5,697 bases of DNA from Clostridia bacterium. GTDB taxonomy: Bacteria > Bacillota > Clostridia > Oscillospirales > CAG-272. The position numbers and the translations under genes were made by a program. The notes below the pieces were generated by a model that worked only from the letters and a program-made list of their open reading frames with translations, ran no database searches and had not been told where the DNA came from. Of the stretch, positions 1 through 5,233 are shown piece after piece; the stretch's first letter is position 1; each line of letters opens with the position of its first letter. The stretch is taken from contig CAADYQ010000069.1 in assembly GCA_900753295.1 (NCBI GenBank), forward strand, positions 1-5,697, given 5' to 3'.

Positions 1-147
1 GCGCTCTTCCGCCTTCGGTGTATTTTGATCTCGGATGACGCCGCATGGGGCGAGCGGTCAGGTGCATATCGATATTTTGTTTTCAACAAAGCTCCCCGCG
101 GCGCGGAGAGCTTGCGGCAATTATTTTGCGAGGTTATCGTACCATGA
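1..147 (+). CDS. C-terminal end of an unidentified upstream protein (partial)
   Basis: This frame is open from the first base of the window to a TGA at 145-147, giving 48 residues that end in ...LRQLFCEVIVP. The TGA overlaps the ATG of the next gene as ATGA, the usual signature of a translationally coupled gene pair, and this is the main reason for calling it a real gene end. The peptide has mixed composition (YRYFVFNKAPRGAESL near the middle) and no motif I recognise. If the next gene belongs to a MoxR/DUF58/transglutaminase-type cluster, a DUF58 protein would be expected here, but the visible tail does not let me confirm that. The fragment is short and could be a chance open frame. Confidence 0.4.
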   Translation, partial: ALFRLRCILISDDAAWGERSGAYRYFVFNKAPRGAESLRQLFCEVIVP

Positions 148-1631
148 AACAAAAGCAGAAGCATAAGCCCAAAAAAGCTCCCGGCAGCGGGTATGCCGCA
201 TTTTACAGGTTCCTTTGCATTGCGGCGATATACTTCGTCGTATCCGTATGCACATCGGGATTGTACCGCGGCCTCGGAATGGCGCTGCCGGGACTCGTCA
301 TCAATGCGGTTCTTCTCGGCGCGGGGTACGGCATCATGTCGCTCTGGGCGGCAGTAACGCGCTTCCGCCGCCACAGGGACTCCGGAGGCTATGAGTCGGA
401 CGGCGGCTATTTCAGCGCGCGTCATTCCGTGTTGCCGATAGCGCTGATCATCGTCATCGGCTTTGTCGTCCGTGCCGCAGCCGCGCATTTCGAATACGAA
501 TACGCAATGAACACGCCGGGCGTGGCATACGATCCGGATTCCATTCTCCCGTTTGTCGTGATGATCTTCGCGGTCGCAATGATGGCCGGCGGCGTGGTCC
601 TTTGGTTCGTGCCGTACGAGCGGCTCGTGTCTCAACGCACGGCTGTGATATCTCTTGCCGCAATGTTTATCGCCTTTGTGTTCTGGGAATATACCGGTAG
701 CACGGCGTCCGGCGTCTGCCTTGTGGGGTACTGCGTCGCAATGGCGCTGGCGCTCAATCAGAATTCCCTCACGCGCACATACCGCGGTACGGTCAAGGCA
801 TTCATCTCGCCGCGTGCGCGGAGCTACAATATGCGCCTCGCGCTCATTTTCTGTGCGGCGGTGCTCCTTCTCTCGCTCGGCGGCTGGGTTGTCACCGTCG
901 GACTTGCCACTATCGGCAAGGCTATACTCTACATTATCGTAAACTCCAAAACATCCTCGGGCAATGTCGGCGATCTTGACGTTCCCGATCCCGTCGATCG
1001 CGGCGCGGCGTTCAATCTTTACGTTTTCGGCGCAAAACGCGCGGACGACAGCGTAAACTACCGTATTTTTATTGTTTTTTCGGTCATCAGTGTGGTGGCG
1101 CTTATAATATTTCTTCTGCGGAGACAAACTGAAATAAAACGGCTCATCGGTGCGGTGCGGCGGCTGCTGTTGCGGCTCATCGACTTTATATTCGCGCCGA
1201 TATCCGGCAGCATGGTTTATTTCATGTCCAATATGCGGCGTGAAGAGGAGGACGCCAGCTTTATCGACGAGGAAGAAAGACTGCGCTCGGACCCTGCCAT
1301 CGGCATGGGACGCCGCGCGGAGCGTCAGCGCATGAACTGGCGCGATTTCATGTCGGGACTGAATTCGCAAAACGGCGATGCGGCACGGCTTTGCTATGCA
1401 TATTCGGTATTTGCATCGCAGGTCCGCGCTATCCCGCAGTTTGCAAAAAGCAGTGACACGGCTCGTGAGCTTCGCGGCAGGATATTCCGCCGCAGGATGT
1501 ACTCAGACAGCGAAATGGCTGATATCACCGCCGCGTTCGAGCGTGCGAAATATTCCGGCGATGTTGACTCCGCCGAGGCGCGCGAGGCGACCGAAAAGCT
1601 ATGCCGTATCATACGGCGAAACATGGATTAG
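144..1631 (+). CDS. Multi-spanning membrane protein of unknown function with a cytoplasmic DUF4129-like tail
   Basis: A 495-residue protein that I cannot assign to a family with certainty. The start chosen is ATG 144 (MKQKQKHKPKK, a basic cytoplasmic N-terminus): it overlaps the upstream stop as ATGA and has a modest GAGG at 130-133. An in-frame ATG at 45 would add 33 residues that overlap the upstream frame and look unlike a membrane protein start. About eight hydrophobic segments are visible, near residues 20-40, 44-71, 96-114, 135-156, 166-183, 188-205, 231-260 and 306-325. A charged cytoplasmic region of about 165 residues follows. Its end (about 430-492) contains DTARELRGRIF and then ITAAFERAKYSGD, with a final amphipathic helix. 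That layout resembles the DUF4129 tail found in transglutaminase/DUF58/MoxR clusters, but this is a weak pattern match. No catalytic motif is seen, so a structural or envelope role is only a guess. Confidence 0.8.
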   Translation: MKQKQKHKPKKAPGSGYAAFYRFLCIAAIYFVVSVCTSGLYRGLGMALPGLVINAVLLGAGYGIMSLWAAVTRFRRHRDSGGYESDGGYFSARHSVLPIALIIVIGFVVRAAAAHFEYEYAMNTPGVAYDPDSILPFVVMIFAVAMMAGGVVLWFVPYERLVSQRTAVISLAAMFIAFVFWEYTGSTASGVCLVGYCVAMALALNQNSLTRTYRGTVKAFISPRARSYNMRLALIFCAAVLLLSLGGWVVTVGLATIGKAILYIIVNSKTSSGNVGDLDVPDPVDRGAAFNLYVFGAKRADDSVNYRIFIVFSVISVVALIIFLLRRQTEIKRLIGAVRRLLLRLIDFIFAPISGSMVYFMSNMRREEEDASFIDEEERLRSDPAIGMGRRAERQRMNWRDFMSGLNSQNGDAARLCYAYSVFASQVRAIPQFAKSSDTARELRGRIFRRRMYSDSEMADITAAFERAKYSGDVDSAEAREATEKLCRIIRRNMD

Positions 1632-1637
1632 ATCCAT
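1603..1637. repeat. Two adjacent short palindromes at the gene end before the riboswitch
   Basis: GCCGTAT-C-ATACGGC (1603-1617, 7-bp arms) is followed five bases later by ATGGAT-TAG-ATCCAT (1623-1637, 6-bp arms). The second contains the stop codon of the upstream membrane protein gene in its spacer. Neither is followed by a T run, so they are poor intrinsic terminators. They lie just upstream of the riboswitch, where a promoter or operator for queT would be expected. The first sits wholly in coding sequence and may be chance. Confidence 0.3.
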
Positions 1638-1651
1638 ACGAAGCTATATTT

Positions 1652-1691
1652 GTGAGTTCGAGAGCTTCCTCACGTAAAACAAAACTAAAGC
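1652..1691 (+). promoter_or_regulatory. preQ1-I riboswitch controlling queT
   Basis: The P1 stem is GTGAG (1652-1656) pairing with CTCAC (1669-1673). The loop begins TTC and ends with C1668 just before the 3' arm, the place of the ligand-pairing cytosine in class I preQ1 aptamers. An A-rich tail (GTAAAACAAAACTAAAG, 1674-1690) follows, as in the known consensus (short stem, UUC-containing loop, then an AAAAAACUAA-like tail that folds into an H-type pseudoknot). In this copy GCTT (1664-1667) could pair with AAGC (1688-1691) to form the second stem. The downstream gene is a QueT-type queuosine-precursor transporter, the classic target of this RNA. Ligand binding is expected to lower queT expression. 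No T-run terminator is seen between aptamer and start codon, so control at translation initiation is more likely than attenuation. Confidence 0.8.
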
Positions 1692-1694
1692 ATG

Positions 1695-1734
1695 AAAGGA
1701 AGCCGCTTGTTCTGCGGCTTGCAAAACAACAATG
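1695..1734 (+). promoter_or_regulatory. queT ribosome binding site separated from its ATG by a hairpin
   Basis: The only good Shine-Dalgarno near queT is AAAGGAAG at 1695-1702, about 30 nt before ATG 1732, too far for normal use. Between them lies a 7-bp hairpin, AAGCCGC (1700-1706) / GCGGCTT (1714-1720), with loop TTGTTCT. When it folds, AAAGG (1695-1699) lies an effective 11 nt from the ATG (1721-1731 remain single-stranded). No ATG, GTG or TTG occurs in frame between the TGA at 1693-1695 and ATG 1732, so an earlier start is ruled out. Confidence 0.5.
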
Positions 1735-2229
1735 AAAAAAACAAACAGAACTGTCCGGTTCATCTGTTACGGCGCGGTCATCGCCGCGCTTTACACGGTC
1801 CTCACGCTTATATCCGCCGCCGCGGGACTTTCCGGCGGTGTGATACAGTTCAGGATATCCGAGGCGCTTTGCATCATCGGCGTGCTCACGCCCGCGGCGA
1901 TACCCGGCGTGGCGCTCGGTTGCATGATCTCAAATCTTGTTACCGGAGGCGTTGTGTGGGATATCGTGTTCGGTTCGCTTGCATCTCTTATCGGGATGCT
2001 CGGTGTTCGCGCGATGCGGCGCTGGCAATGGCTTGCGCCCGCGCCTTACGTTGCGGCAAACGTCATAGTTGTGCCGCTCGTGCTCCGCTGGGCATATGCC
2101 GCAGAGGGGACCATCCCGTACTTTGCCCTTACCGTAGGTATCGGCGAGGTGGTCTGCGCATGGGGACTCGGAATTTTGCTTCTCGCGGCGTTGCGACGCA
2201 CAAAGGCGGACAGATTCTTTACCTTATAA
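1732..2229 (+). CDS. queT: QueT-family queuosine precursor transporter (ECF S component)
   Basis: A 165-residue, highly hydrophobic protein of the size typical for QueT/DUF988. This family acts as the substrate-binding membrane subunit of energy-coupling-factor transporters and imports queuosine precursors such as preQ1 for tRNA modification. About five to six membrane segments are visible, starting near residue 10 (ICYGAVIAALYTVLTLI). Family-like stretches are IQFRISEAL (39-46), the PGVALGCMISNL loop (58-69) and GEVVCAWGLG (138-147). No ATPase or EcfT subunit is encoded nearby, so it would have to share an energy module encoded elsewhere, as is common for these proteins. The assignment is strengthened by the preQ1-I riboswitch directly upstream. 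The start is fixed by the absence of any other start codon in frame, although its ribosome binding site is unusually distant. The TAA stop overlaps the ribosome binding site of the following LysR gene. Confidence 0.88.
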   Translation: MKKTNRTVRFICYGAVIAALYTVLTLISAAAGLSGGVIQFRISEALCIIGVLTPAAIPGVALGCMISNLVTGGVVWDIVFGSLASLIGMLGVRAMRRWQWLAPAPYVAANVIVVPLVLRWAYAAEGTIPYFALTVGIGEVVCAWGLGILLLAALRRTKADRFFTL

Positions 2230-2243
2230 AGGAAGTATGCGGA

Positions 2244-3134
2244 ATGAATATTCTCTATTTCAGATATGCGCTTGAGGTCGCCGAGTCGGGTTCGCTCAGC
2301 CGCGCCGCCGAAAGGCTTTATATCGGTCAGCCCAACCTCAGCCGCGCTATGCGCGAGCTTGAGGGAACGCTTGGGACCGAGCTTTTTGAGCGTTCGCCGC
2401 GCGGTATGGTGCCGACCCCGGACGGCGAGGTGTTTCTGCAATATGCAAAAAAAATACTCGCCGAGGTCGATGCGGTCGAGGTCATGTTCAGAAGCGGCGC
2501 AGTAAGACAGCAAAGATTTTCGCTTTCGGCTCCTGCGGCGGGGTATATATCAACGGCGTTTGCGCTCATAAGCCATGAATTTGACGCGCACGCCTCACTG
2601 GAGGTCAACTTCAGAGAGGCTGAGGGCAGCGAGACTGTCGCCGCTGTCGGCGACGGCGATGCTGCCATTGGCATTATACGCTACGACGCAAAGCAGGATA
2701 AATTCCATAAAACCAGGCTTGACGCACGTGGGATAAACTATGAGCTTATAGCCGAGTTCGAGCCGGTCGTGATCTGCTCCGCCGAATGCGCCGCGTCTTG
2801 CGGCGGCGGCATAGGCGGACTGGTCGAGGTCACGTGTCCCGCACAGGCGATACCGCTTTTGTCCGCCGGCGGAGAGCAGGGCGACGGCGCGCGTATGTTT
2901 CTTTCCGACCGCGCGGCTTGCCTTGACGTGCTGGCGCACAATGCGGGGACCTTCATGTGGTCCTCTCCCGAGCCGCTCGAGCTGCTTCGGCAGTACGGAC
3001 TCGCGGAGGTGCGCACAGTCACCTCGGGACGCATTTTCAAGGATGTCATGCTCAGCCGTGCCGATCACAGCTTTTCCGAAACAGAGAAAAATTTCATTTC
3101 CGAGCTTTGCCGCATAAGGCGGGAAACATTTTGA
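2244..3134 (+). CDS. LysR-family transcriptional regulator
   Basis: A 296-residue protein of normal LysR length. Residues 1-60 form the winged helix-turn-helix: MNILYFRYALEVAESGSLS, then AAERLYIGQPNLSRAMRELE (21-40) as the HTH core and LGTELFERSPRGMVPTPDG (43-61) as the wing. A linker helix reaches about residue 88, and the rest is the effector-binding, periplasmic-binding-protein-like domain. The start at ATG 2244 has AAAGGAAG (2228-2235) eight bases upstream. The frame is open much further back, to 1692, but that part runs through queT in another frame and is Arg/Cys-rich, so it is a shadow. Spacing to queT is 14 nt, so the regulator is probably co-transcribed and under the preQ1 riboswitch. 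LysR proteins often act on divergent genes, but no divergent neighbour is present, so its targets and inducer are unknown. Confidence 0.92.
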   Translation: MNILYFRYALEVAESGSLSRAAERLYIGQPNLSRAMRELEGTLGTELFERSPRGMVPTPDGEVFLQYAKKILAEVDAVEVMFRSGAVRQQRFSLSAPAAGYISTAFALISHEFDAHASLEVNFREAEGSETVAAVGDGDAAIGIIRYDAKQDKFHKTRLDARGINYELIAEFEPVVICSAECAASCGGGIGGLVEVTCPAQAIPLLSAGGEQGDGARMFLSDRAACLDVLAHNAGTFMWSSPEPLELLRQYGLAEVRTVTSGRIFKDVMLSRADHSFSETEKNFISELCRIRRETF

Positions 3135-3145
3135 CTGAATGATTG

Positions 3146-3180
3146 GTGGCTGTTAAAAACTCGATGTTTTTAACAGCCAC
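3146..3180. terminator. Hairpin 1 of copy A
   Basis: A perfect 15-bp inverted repeat, GTGGCTGTTAAAAAC (3146-3160) / GTTTTTAACAGCCAC (3166-3180), with loop TCGAT. It starts 11 nt after the LysR stop codon. The A and T runs lie inside the stem rather than after it, so it is not a textbook terminator on its own. It may act with the next hairpin, protect the mRNA end, or have a role unrelated to transcription. Confidence 0.6.
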
Positions 3181-3214
3181 TCAAAAATGCCGGTCGGGAT
3201 GCCGGCATTTTTGA
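3181..3214. terminator. Bidirectional intrinsic terminator between LysR and trhA (hairpin 2, copy A)
   Basis: TCAAAAATGCCGG (3181-3193) pairs perfectly with CCGGCATTTTTGA (3202-3214) around loop TCGGGATG. The GC-rich core is flanked by five A's on one side and five T's on the other, so it can serve as an intrinsic terminator in both directions. That suits its place between convergent genes: LysR on the + strand and ansA-trhA on the - strand. Confidence 0.75.
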
Positions 3215-3215
3215 T

Positions 3216-3305
3216 GCGACCTTGGTCGGTTTTGCCGACTCGTGCCTTTGTTTTTTGTTTTCTTGGCGGCAAAACGGCGGTGTTCAGCCGCCGAGACCAA
3301 GTCGT
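3216..3305. other. Branched foldable middle of repeat copy A
   Basis: Distant segments can pair. GCGAC (3216-3220) pairs with GTCGT (3301-3305) and TTGGTC (3222-3227) with GACCAA (3295-3300), leaving C3221 bulged. Inside this closing stem, GTTTTGCCG (3229-3237) pairs with CGGCAAAAC (3267-3275), and CGGCGG (3275-3280) pairs with CCGCCG (3288-3293), sharing one base. The T-rich stretch 3247-3264 is the large loop of the first arm. No start codon with a ribosome binding site or meaningful coding frame was seen. Confidence 0.5.
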
Positions 3306-3349
3306 CGGGTGGGGTAAAAAACTCAGTATGAGTTTTTTACCCCACCCGA
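3305..3349. terminator. Long hairpin 4 of copy A at the trhA stop codon
   Basis: A perfect 20-bp stem, TCGGGTGGGGTAAAAAACTC (3305-3324) / GAGTTTTTTACCCCACCCGA (3330-3349), with loop AGTAT. It ends at the base before the trhA stop codon (TAA, complement of 3350-3352), so trhA transcripts enter it at once. As in hairpin 1, the A/T runs are inside the stem. Termination, mRNA 3'-end protection, or an element-end function are all possible. Confidence 0.6.
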
Positions 3350-4006
3350 TTATATAATGTAAAGATACACTGCGAAAAATTGCAGCACGGCTCCGGCAAG
3401 AACAAAGAAATGCCATATCCCGTGGAAGTATTTTACCGTCTTTTTGCGGTAAAACGGTATACCGGCTGTGTAGGCGATGCCGCCGGCAAGCAGAAGTATA
3501 AGTCCCGGCACGGGCATTTTTTGTATCGTCGGGACGGCTGCAAAGACCACGCTCCACCCCGCGGCGATATAGCACCACATGGAGAATTTGCGGAAGCGTT
3601 CAATGCTTATCGCATTAAGTACGATGCCGGTGATGCACGCGCTCCACACCACGCCGAACAGCACCCATCCGACCGCGCCGCGCAGTGTGACGAGCGTGAC
3701 GGGAGTGTAGGTCCCGGCTATCAGCAGGAATATCGATGTGTGATCAAATACTCGCATCACGCGCTTGGCGCGCGGGGCGGATATGGCGTGATAAAGGCAG
3801 GACATCGTAAAAAGCAGTATCATCGACGCGCCGTATATGGCGGAGCTTACCGTCCTCCACGGCTCGCCGTCGGCGCGCAGTATGAGCAGCACCGTGCCTG
3901 CTATCCCCAGCGCCGCGCCGACTCCGTGCGTTACCGCGTTCATTATCTCCTCGCCGCGGGTATAGAACGGCGCACCGTGCACCGGGGCGCTCTTTTTTTC
4001 TGTCAT
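3350..4006 (-). CDS. trhA: Hemolysin III / PAQR-family membrane protein (TrhA-like)
   Basis: A 218-residue membrane protein of the usual size for the hemolysin III family, the bacterial branch of the PAQR (progestin and adipoQ receptor) fold. Family hallmarks are EEIMNAVTHGVGAALG (19-34), SCLYH (69-73, the S-x3-H motif), FDHTSIFLLIAGTYTP (87-102, with D88) and HGIWH (195-199, the H-x3-H motif). In PAQR proteins the Ser, Asp and His residues of these motifs form a metal site inside the membrane bundle, and all are present. About seven membrane helices are visible. Members are linked to membrane lipid homeostasis; the old hemolysin name should not be read as proof of toxicity. Start ATG 4006 is preceded by GGAGGA (about 4018-4013) and overlaps the ansA stop as ATGA, so the two genes are translationally coupled. 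Confidence 0.92.
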   Translation of the reverse strand: MTEKKSAPVHGAPFYTRGEEIMNAVTHGVGAALGIAGTVLLILRADGEPWRTVSSAIYGASMILLFTMSCLYHAISAPRAKRVMRVFDHTSIFLLIAGTYTPVTLVTLRGAVGWVLFGVVWSACITGIVLNAISIERFRKFSMWCYIAAGWSVVFAAVPTIQKMPVPGLILLLAGGIAYTAGIPFYRKKTVKYFHGIWHFFVLAGAVLQFFAVYLYII

Positions 4007-5022
4007 CGCCTGTCCTCCGATATCTGCTCTACTATCTCCTCCGGCGGGAGTATGTCATGGCACACGGGGGTGTAAAAGAGCCGCGTGCGCTCTGCCGGGT
4101 CGTCGGTCTGCGGCAGTATCCACATCAGCTTTGTAAAGCATGCCTCGGGAGTCATGTCAAACGCTTCAAGCACGCCCATGTCGCGCAGTCCGCTGCCTAC
4201 ATTGTAAACCGAAAGATCCGTACCTTCGCTCTGCACCTGCGTGGTCAGCGCAACGGTCTTTCCGGCGGCTATTGCGGCTTCCACCTCGCGCCTGAACGCG
4301 CCTCCGCGGTCCGGGAGACCGCCGACGCCGAAGGATTCTATCACGAGCGCGCGGTAGCGCTCAAGCATGAAATGCAAAAGCTCCGCGTCTGTCCCCGGCG
4401 TCAGCTTCAGCAGTCCGACTGACGGGTCGAGCCTGTCGTAAAAGCGTGTCTCCCCGACGGTGGGATCGAAAAACACGGCAAGTCTGCCGTTCTGTACTGT
4501 CGCGAGCGGCGGATAATTCGGGCTTGAAAACGCCGAAAAGCTCTTGGTGCGGGTCTTTCTCACGCGCGAGCCGAGCAGGACCTGCCCGCCAAAGACCACA
4601 AGCACGCCGGAGAGCGAGGACGCCGCGCAGAGAAAGCTGTCGCCGAGGTTTTGCTTTGAATCGGTAGTGTCAAATCCGATCGGCTTTTGCGCGCCGGTAA
4701 GAACTATCGGCTTTTGGCTGTTCTGAATGAGGTATGAAAGCGCGGCGGAGGAGTACGCCAGCGTGTCGGTGCCGTGCGCTATCACAAAGCCGTCGTAGGC
4801 ATCGTAGCACCGGCGTATCTCGTCGGCTATCCTCAGCCAGTGTACCGGCGTGATATCGGTGCTGTCAAGCGTAAAGAGCTGACGCGCGTCTATGTCGCAT
4901 ATCCCGCGCGCCTCGGGAACATGGCGCAAAAGCTGCTCGGCGCTCAACGCAGGGGAGAGCGAATTTCCGGACAGCTCGGAGGCGATGGTCCCTCCGGTGC
5001 CGATAAACAACAGTTTTTTCAT
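4003..5022 (-). CDS. ansA: Type I (cytoplasmic) L-asparaginase
   Basis: A 339-residue enzyme expected to hydrolyse L-asparagine to aspartate and ammonia in the cytoplasm. Start ATG 5022 (MKKLLFIGTGGTIAS) has GGAAGGA (5037-5031) eight bases upstream. An in-frame ATG at 5106 would run through the structured repeat and add 28 unlikely residues. Signature motifs are GTGGTIAS (8-15, nucleophilic T12), DGFVIAHGTDTLAY (77-90, the T85-D86 pair), KPIVLTGAQKPIG (104-116) and RKTRTKSFSAFSSPNY (155-170), where K157 fits the conserved catalytic lysine. There is no signal peptide, which favours the AnsA type over secreted AnsB. Pairing with trhA through an ATGA overlap is unusual and gives no obvious shared pathway. 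A glutaminase or GatD-like amidase is less likely given the full length and motif set. Confidence 0.92.
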   Translation of the reverse strand: MKKLLFIGTGGTIASELSGNSLSPALSAEQLLRHVPEARGICDIDARQLFTLDSTDITPVHWLRIADEIRRCYDAYDGFVIAHGTDTLAYSSAALSYLIQNSQKPIVLTGAQKPIGFDTTDSKQNLGDSFLCAASSLSGVLVVFGGQVLLGSRVRKTRTKSFSAFSSPNYPPLATVQNGRLAVFFDPTVGETRFYDRLDPSVGLLKLTPGTDAELLHFMLERYRALVIESFGVGGLPDRGGAFRREVEAAIAAGKTVALTTQVQSEGTDLSVYNVGSGLRDMGVLEAFDMTPEACFTKLMWILPQTDDPAERTRLFYTPVCHDILPPEEIVEQISEDRR

Positions 5023-5036
5023 TTTAACATTCCTTC

Positions 5037-5057
5037 CGGACGCACCTGCGGCGTCCG
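5037..5057 (-). promoter_or_regulatory. Hairpin abutting the ansA Shine-Dalgarno
   Basis: CGGACGC (5037-5043) and GCGTCCG (5051-5057) form a perfect 7-bp stem around a 7-nt loop. Read on the - strand, its 3' arm ends in the first G of the ansA ribosome binding site GGAAGGA (5037-5031). It could tune ansA translation or be a protein-binding palindrome. No clear promoter was recognised in 5023-5071. Confidence 0.35.
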
Positions 5058-5071
5058 TGTGGCGATTTTGT

Positions 5072-5106
5072 GTGGCTGTTGAAAACTCGATGTTTTTAAC
5101 AGCCAC
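5072..5106. terminator. Hairpin 1 of copy B
   Basis: GTGGCTGTTGAAAAC (5072-5086) pairs with GTTTTTAACAGCCAC (5092-5106) around TCGAT. It matches copy A except for one A-to-G change that turns an A-T pair into a G-T wobble on the + strand, so pairing is kept. It lies about 50 nt upstream of the ansA start codon. Confidence 0.55.
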
Positions 5107-5140
5107 TCAAAAATGCCGGTCAGAATCCCGGCATTTTTGA
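5107..5140. terminator. Bidirectional intrinsic terminator between rnfB and ansA (hairpin 2, copy B)
   Basis: TCAAAAATGCCGG (5107-5119) / CCGGCATTTTTGA (5128-5140) has exactly the same 13-bp stem as copy A, but its loop differs (TCAGAATC). On the - strand it would end transcription coming from rnfB before ansA, implying that ansA-trhA uses its own promoter in the short 5023-5106 stretch or inside the repeat. Confidence 0.7.
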
Positions 5141-5141
5141 T

Positions 5142-5232
5142 GCGATCTTGGTCGGTTTTGCCCGCAGTATCTGTGTTCTTTGGGCTGTTTGGGCGGCAAA
5201 ACGGCGGTGTCCAGCCGCCGAGAACAAGTCGC
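5142..5232. other. Branched foldable middle of repeat copy B
   Basis: The same fold as copy A can form. GCGAT (5142-5146) pairs with GTCGC (5228-5232, one wobble) and TTGGTC (5148-5153) with GAACAA (5222-5227, one mismatch), leaving C5147 bulged. Inside, GTTTTGCC (5155-5162) pairs with GGCAAAAC (5195-5202) and CGGCGG (5202-5207) with CCGCCG (5215-5220). The closing stem is weaker than in copy A, while both inner arms are intact. Confidence 0.45.
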
Positions 5233-5233
5233 C

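Larger units (their letters stand above)
3146..3349. repeat. Structured dispersed repeat, copy A
   Basis: A non-coding block of about 203 nt that recurs at 5072-5274 in the same orientation, with long identical stretches and one single-base length difference in the middle. It contains, in order, a 15-bp hairpin, a 13-bp hairpin, a branched GC-rich region and a 20-bp hairpin. It fills the whole space between the convergent LysR and trhA genes, starting 11 nt after the LysR stop and ending immediately before the trhA stop codon (3350-3352). The ends are not inverted repeats of each other, and no flanking target-site duplication is evident. Confidence 0.9.

Noticed and set aside
45..143. An upstream ATG at 45 as the start of the large membrane protein
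   Set aside because: The 33 extra residues are not a signal or membrane segment and would overlap the upstream frame. ATG 144 makes the standard ATGA overlap and a plausible basic N-terminus.
1645..1650. TATATT as the -10 box of the queT promoter
   Set aside because: It would start transcription around 1657, inside the P1 stem of the riboswitch, and there is no -35-like sequence at the right distance. The true promoter was not found.
1692..2243. A 184-codon extension of the LysR frame back to ATG 1692, reading through queT
   Set aside because: The predicted peptide is rich in Arg, Cys and His, has no domain character and lies wholly across queT in another frame. The LysR fold begins exactly at ATG 2244, which has its own ribosome binding site.
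2595..3068. A 157-codon open frame on the - strand opposite the LysR gene
   Set aside because: The LysR effector domain accounts for this region. Long antisense frames are expected in GC-rich genes, and the peptide shows no recognisable features.
3380..4075. A 231-codon open frame on the + strand opposite trhA
   Set aside because: It is the antisense shadow of a gene with clear PAQR motifs. Its peptide is low in hydrophobic structure and rich in His, Arg and Gly, and it has no convincing ribosome binding site.
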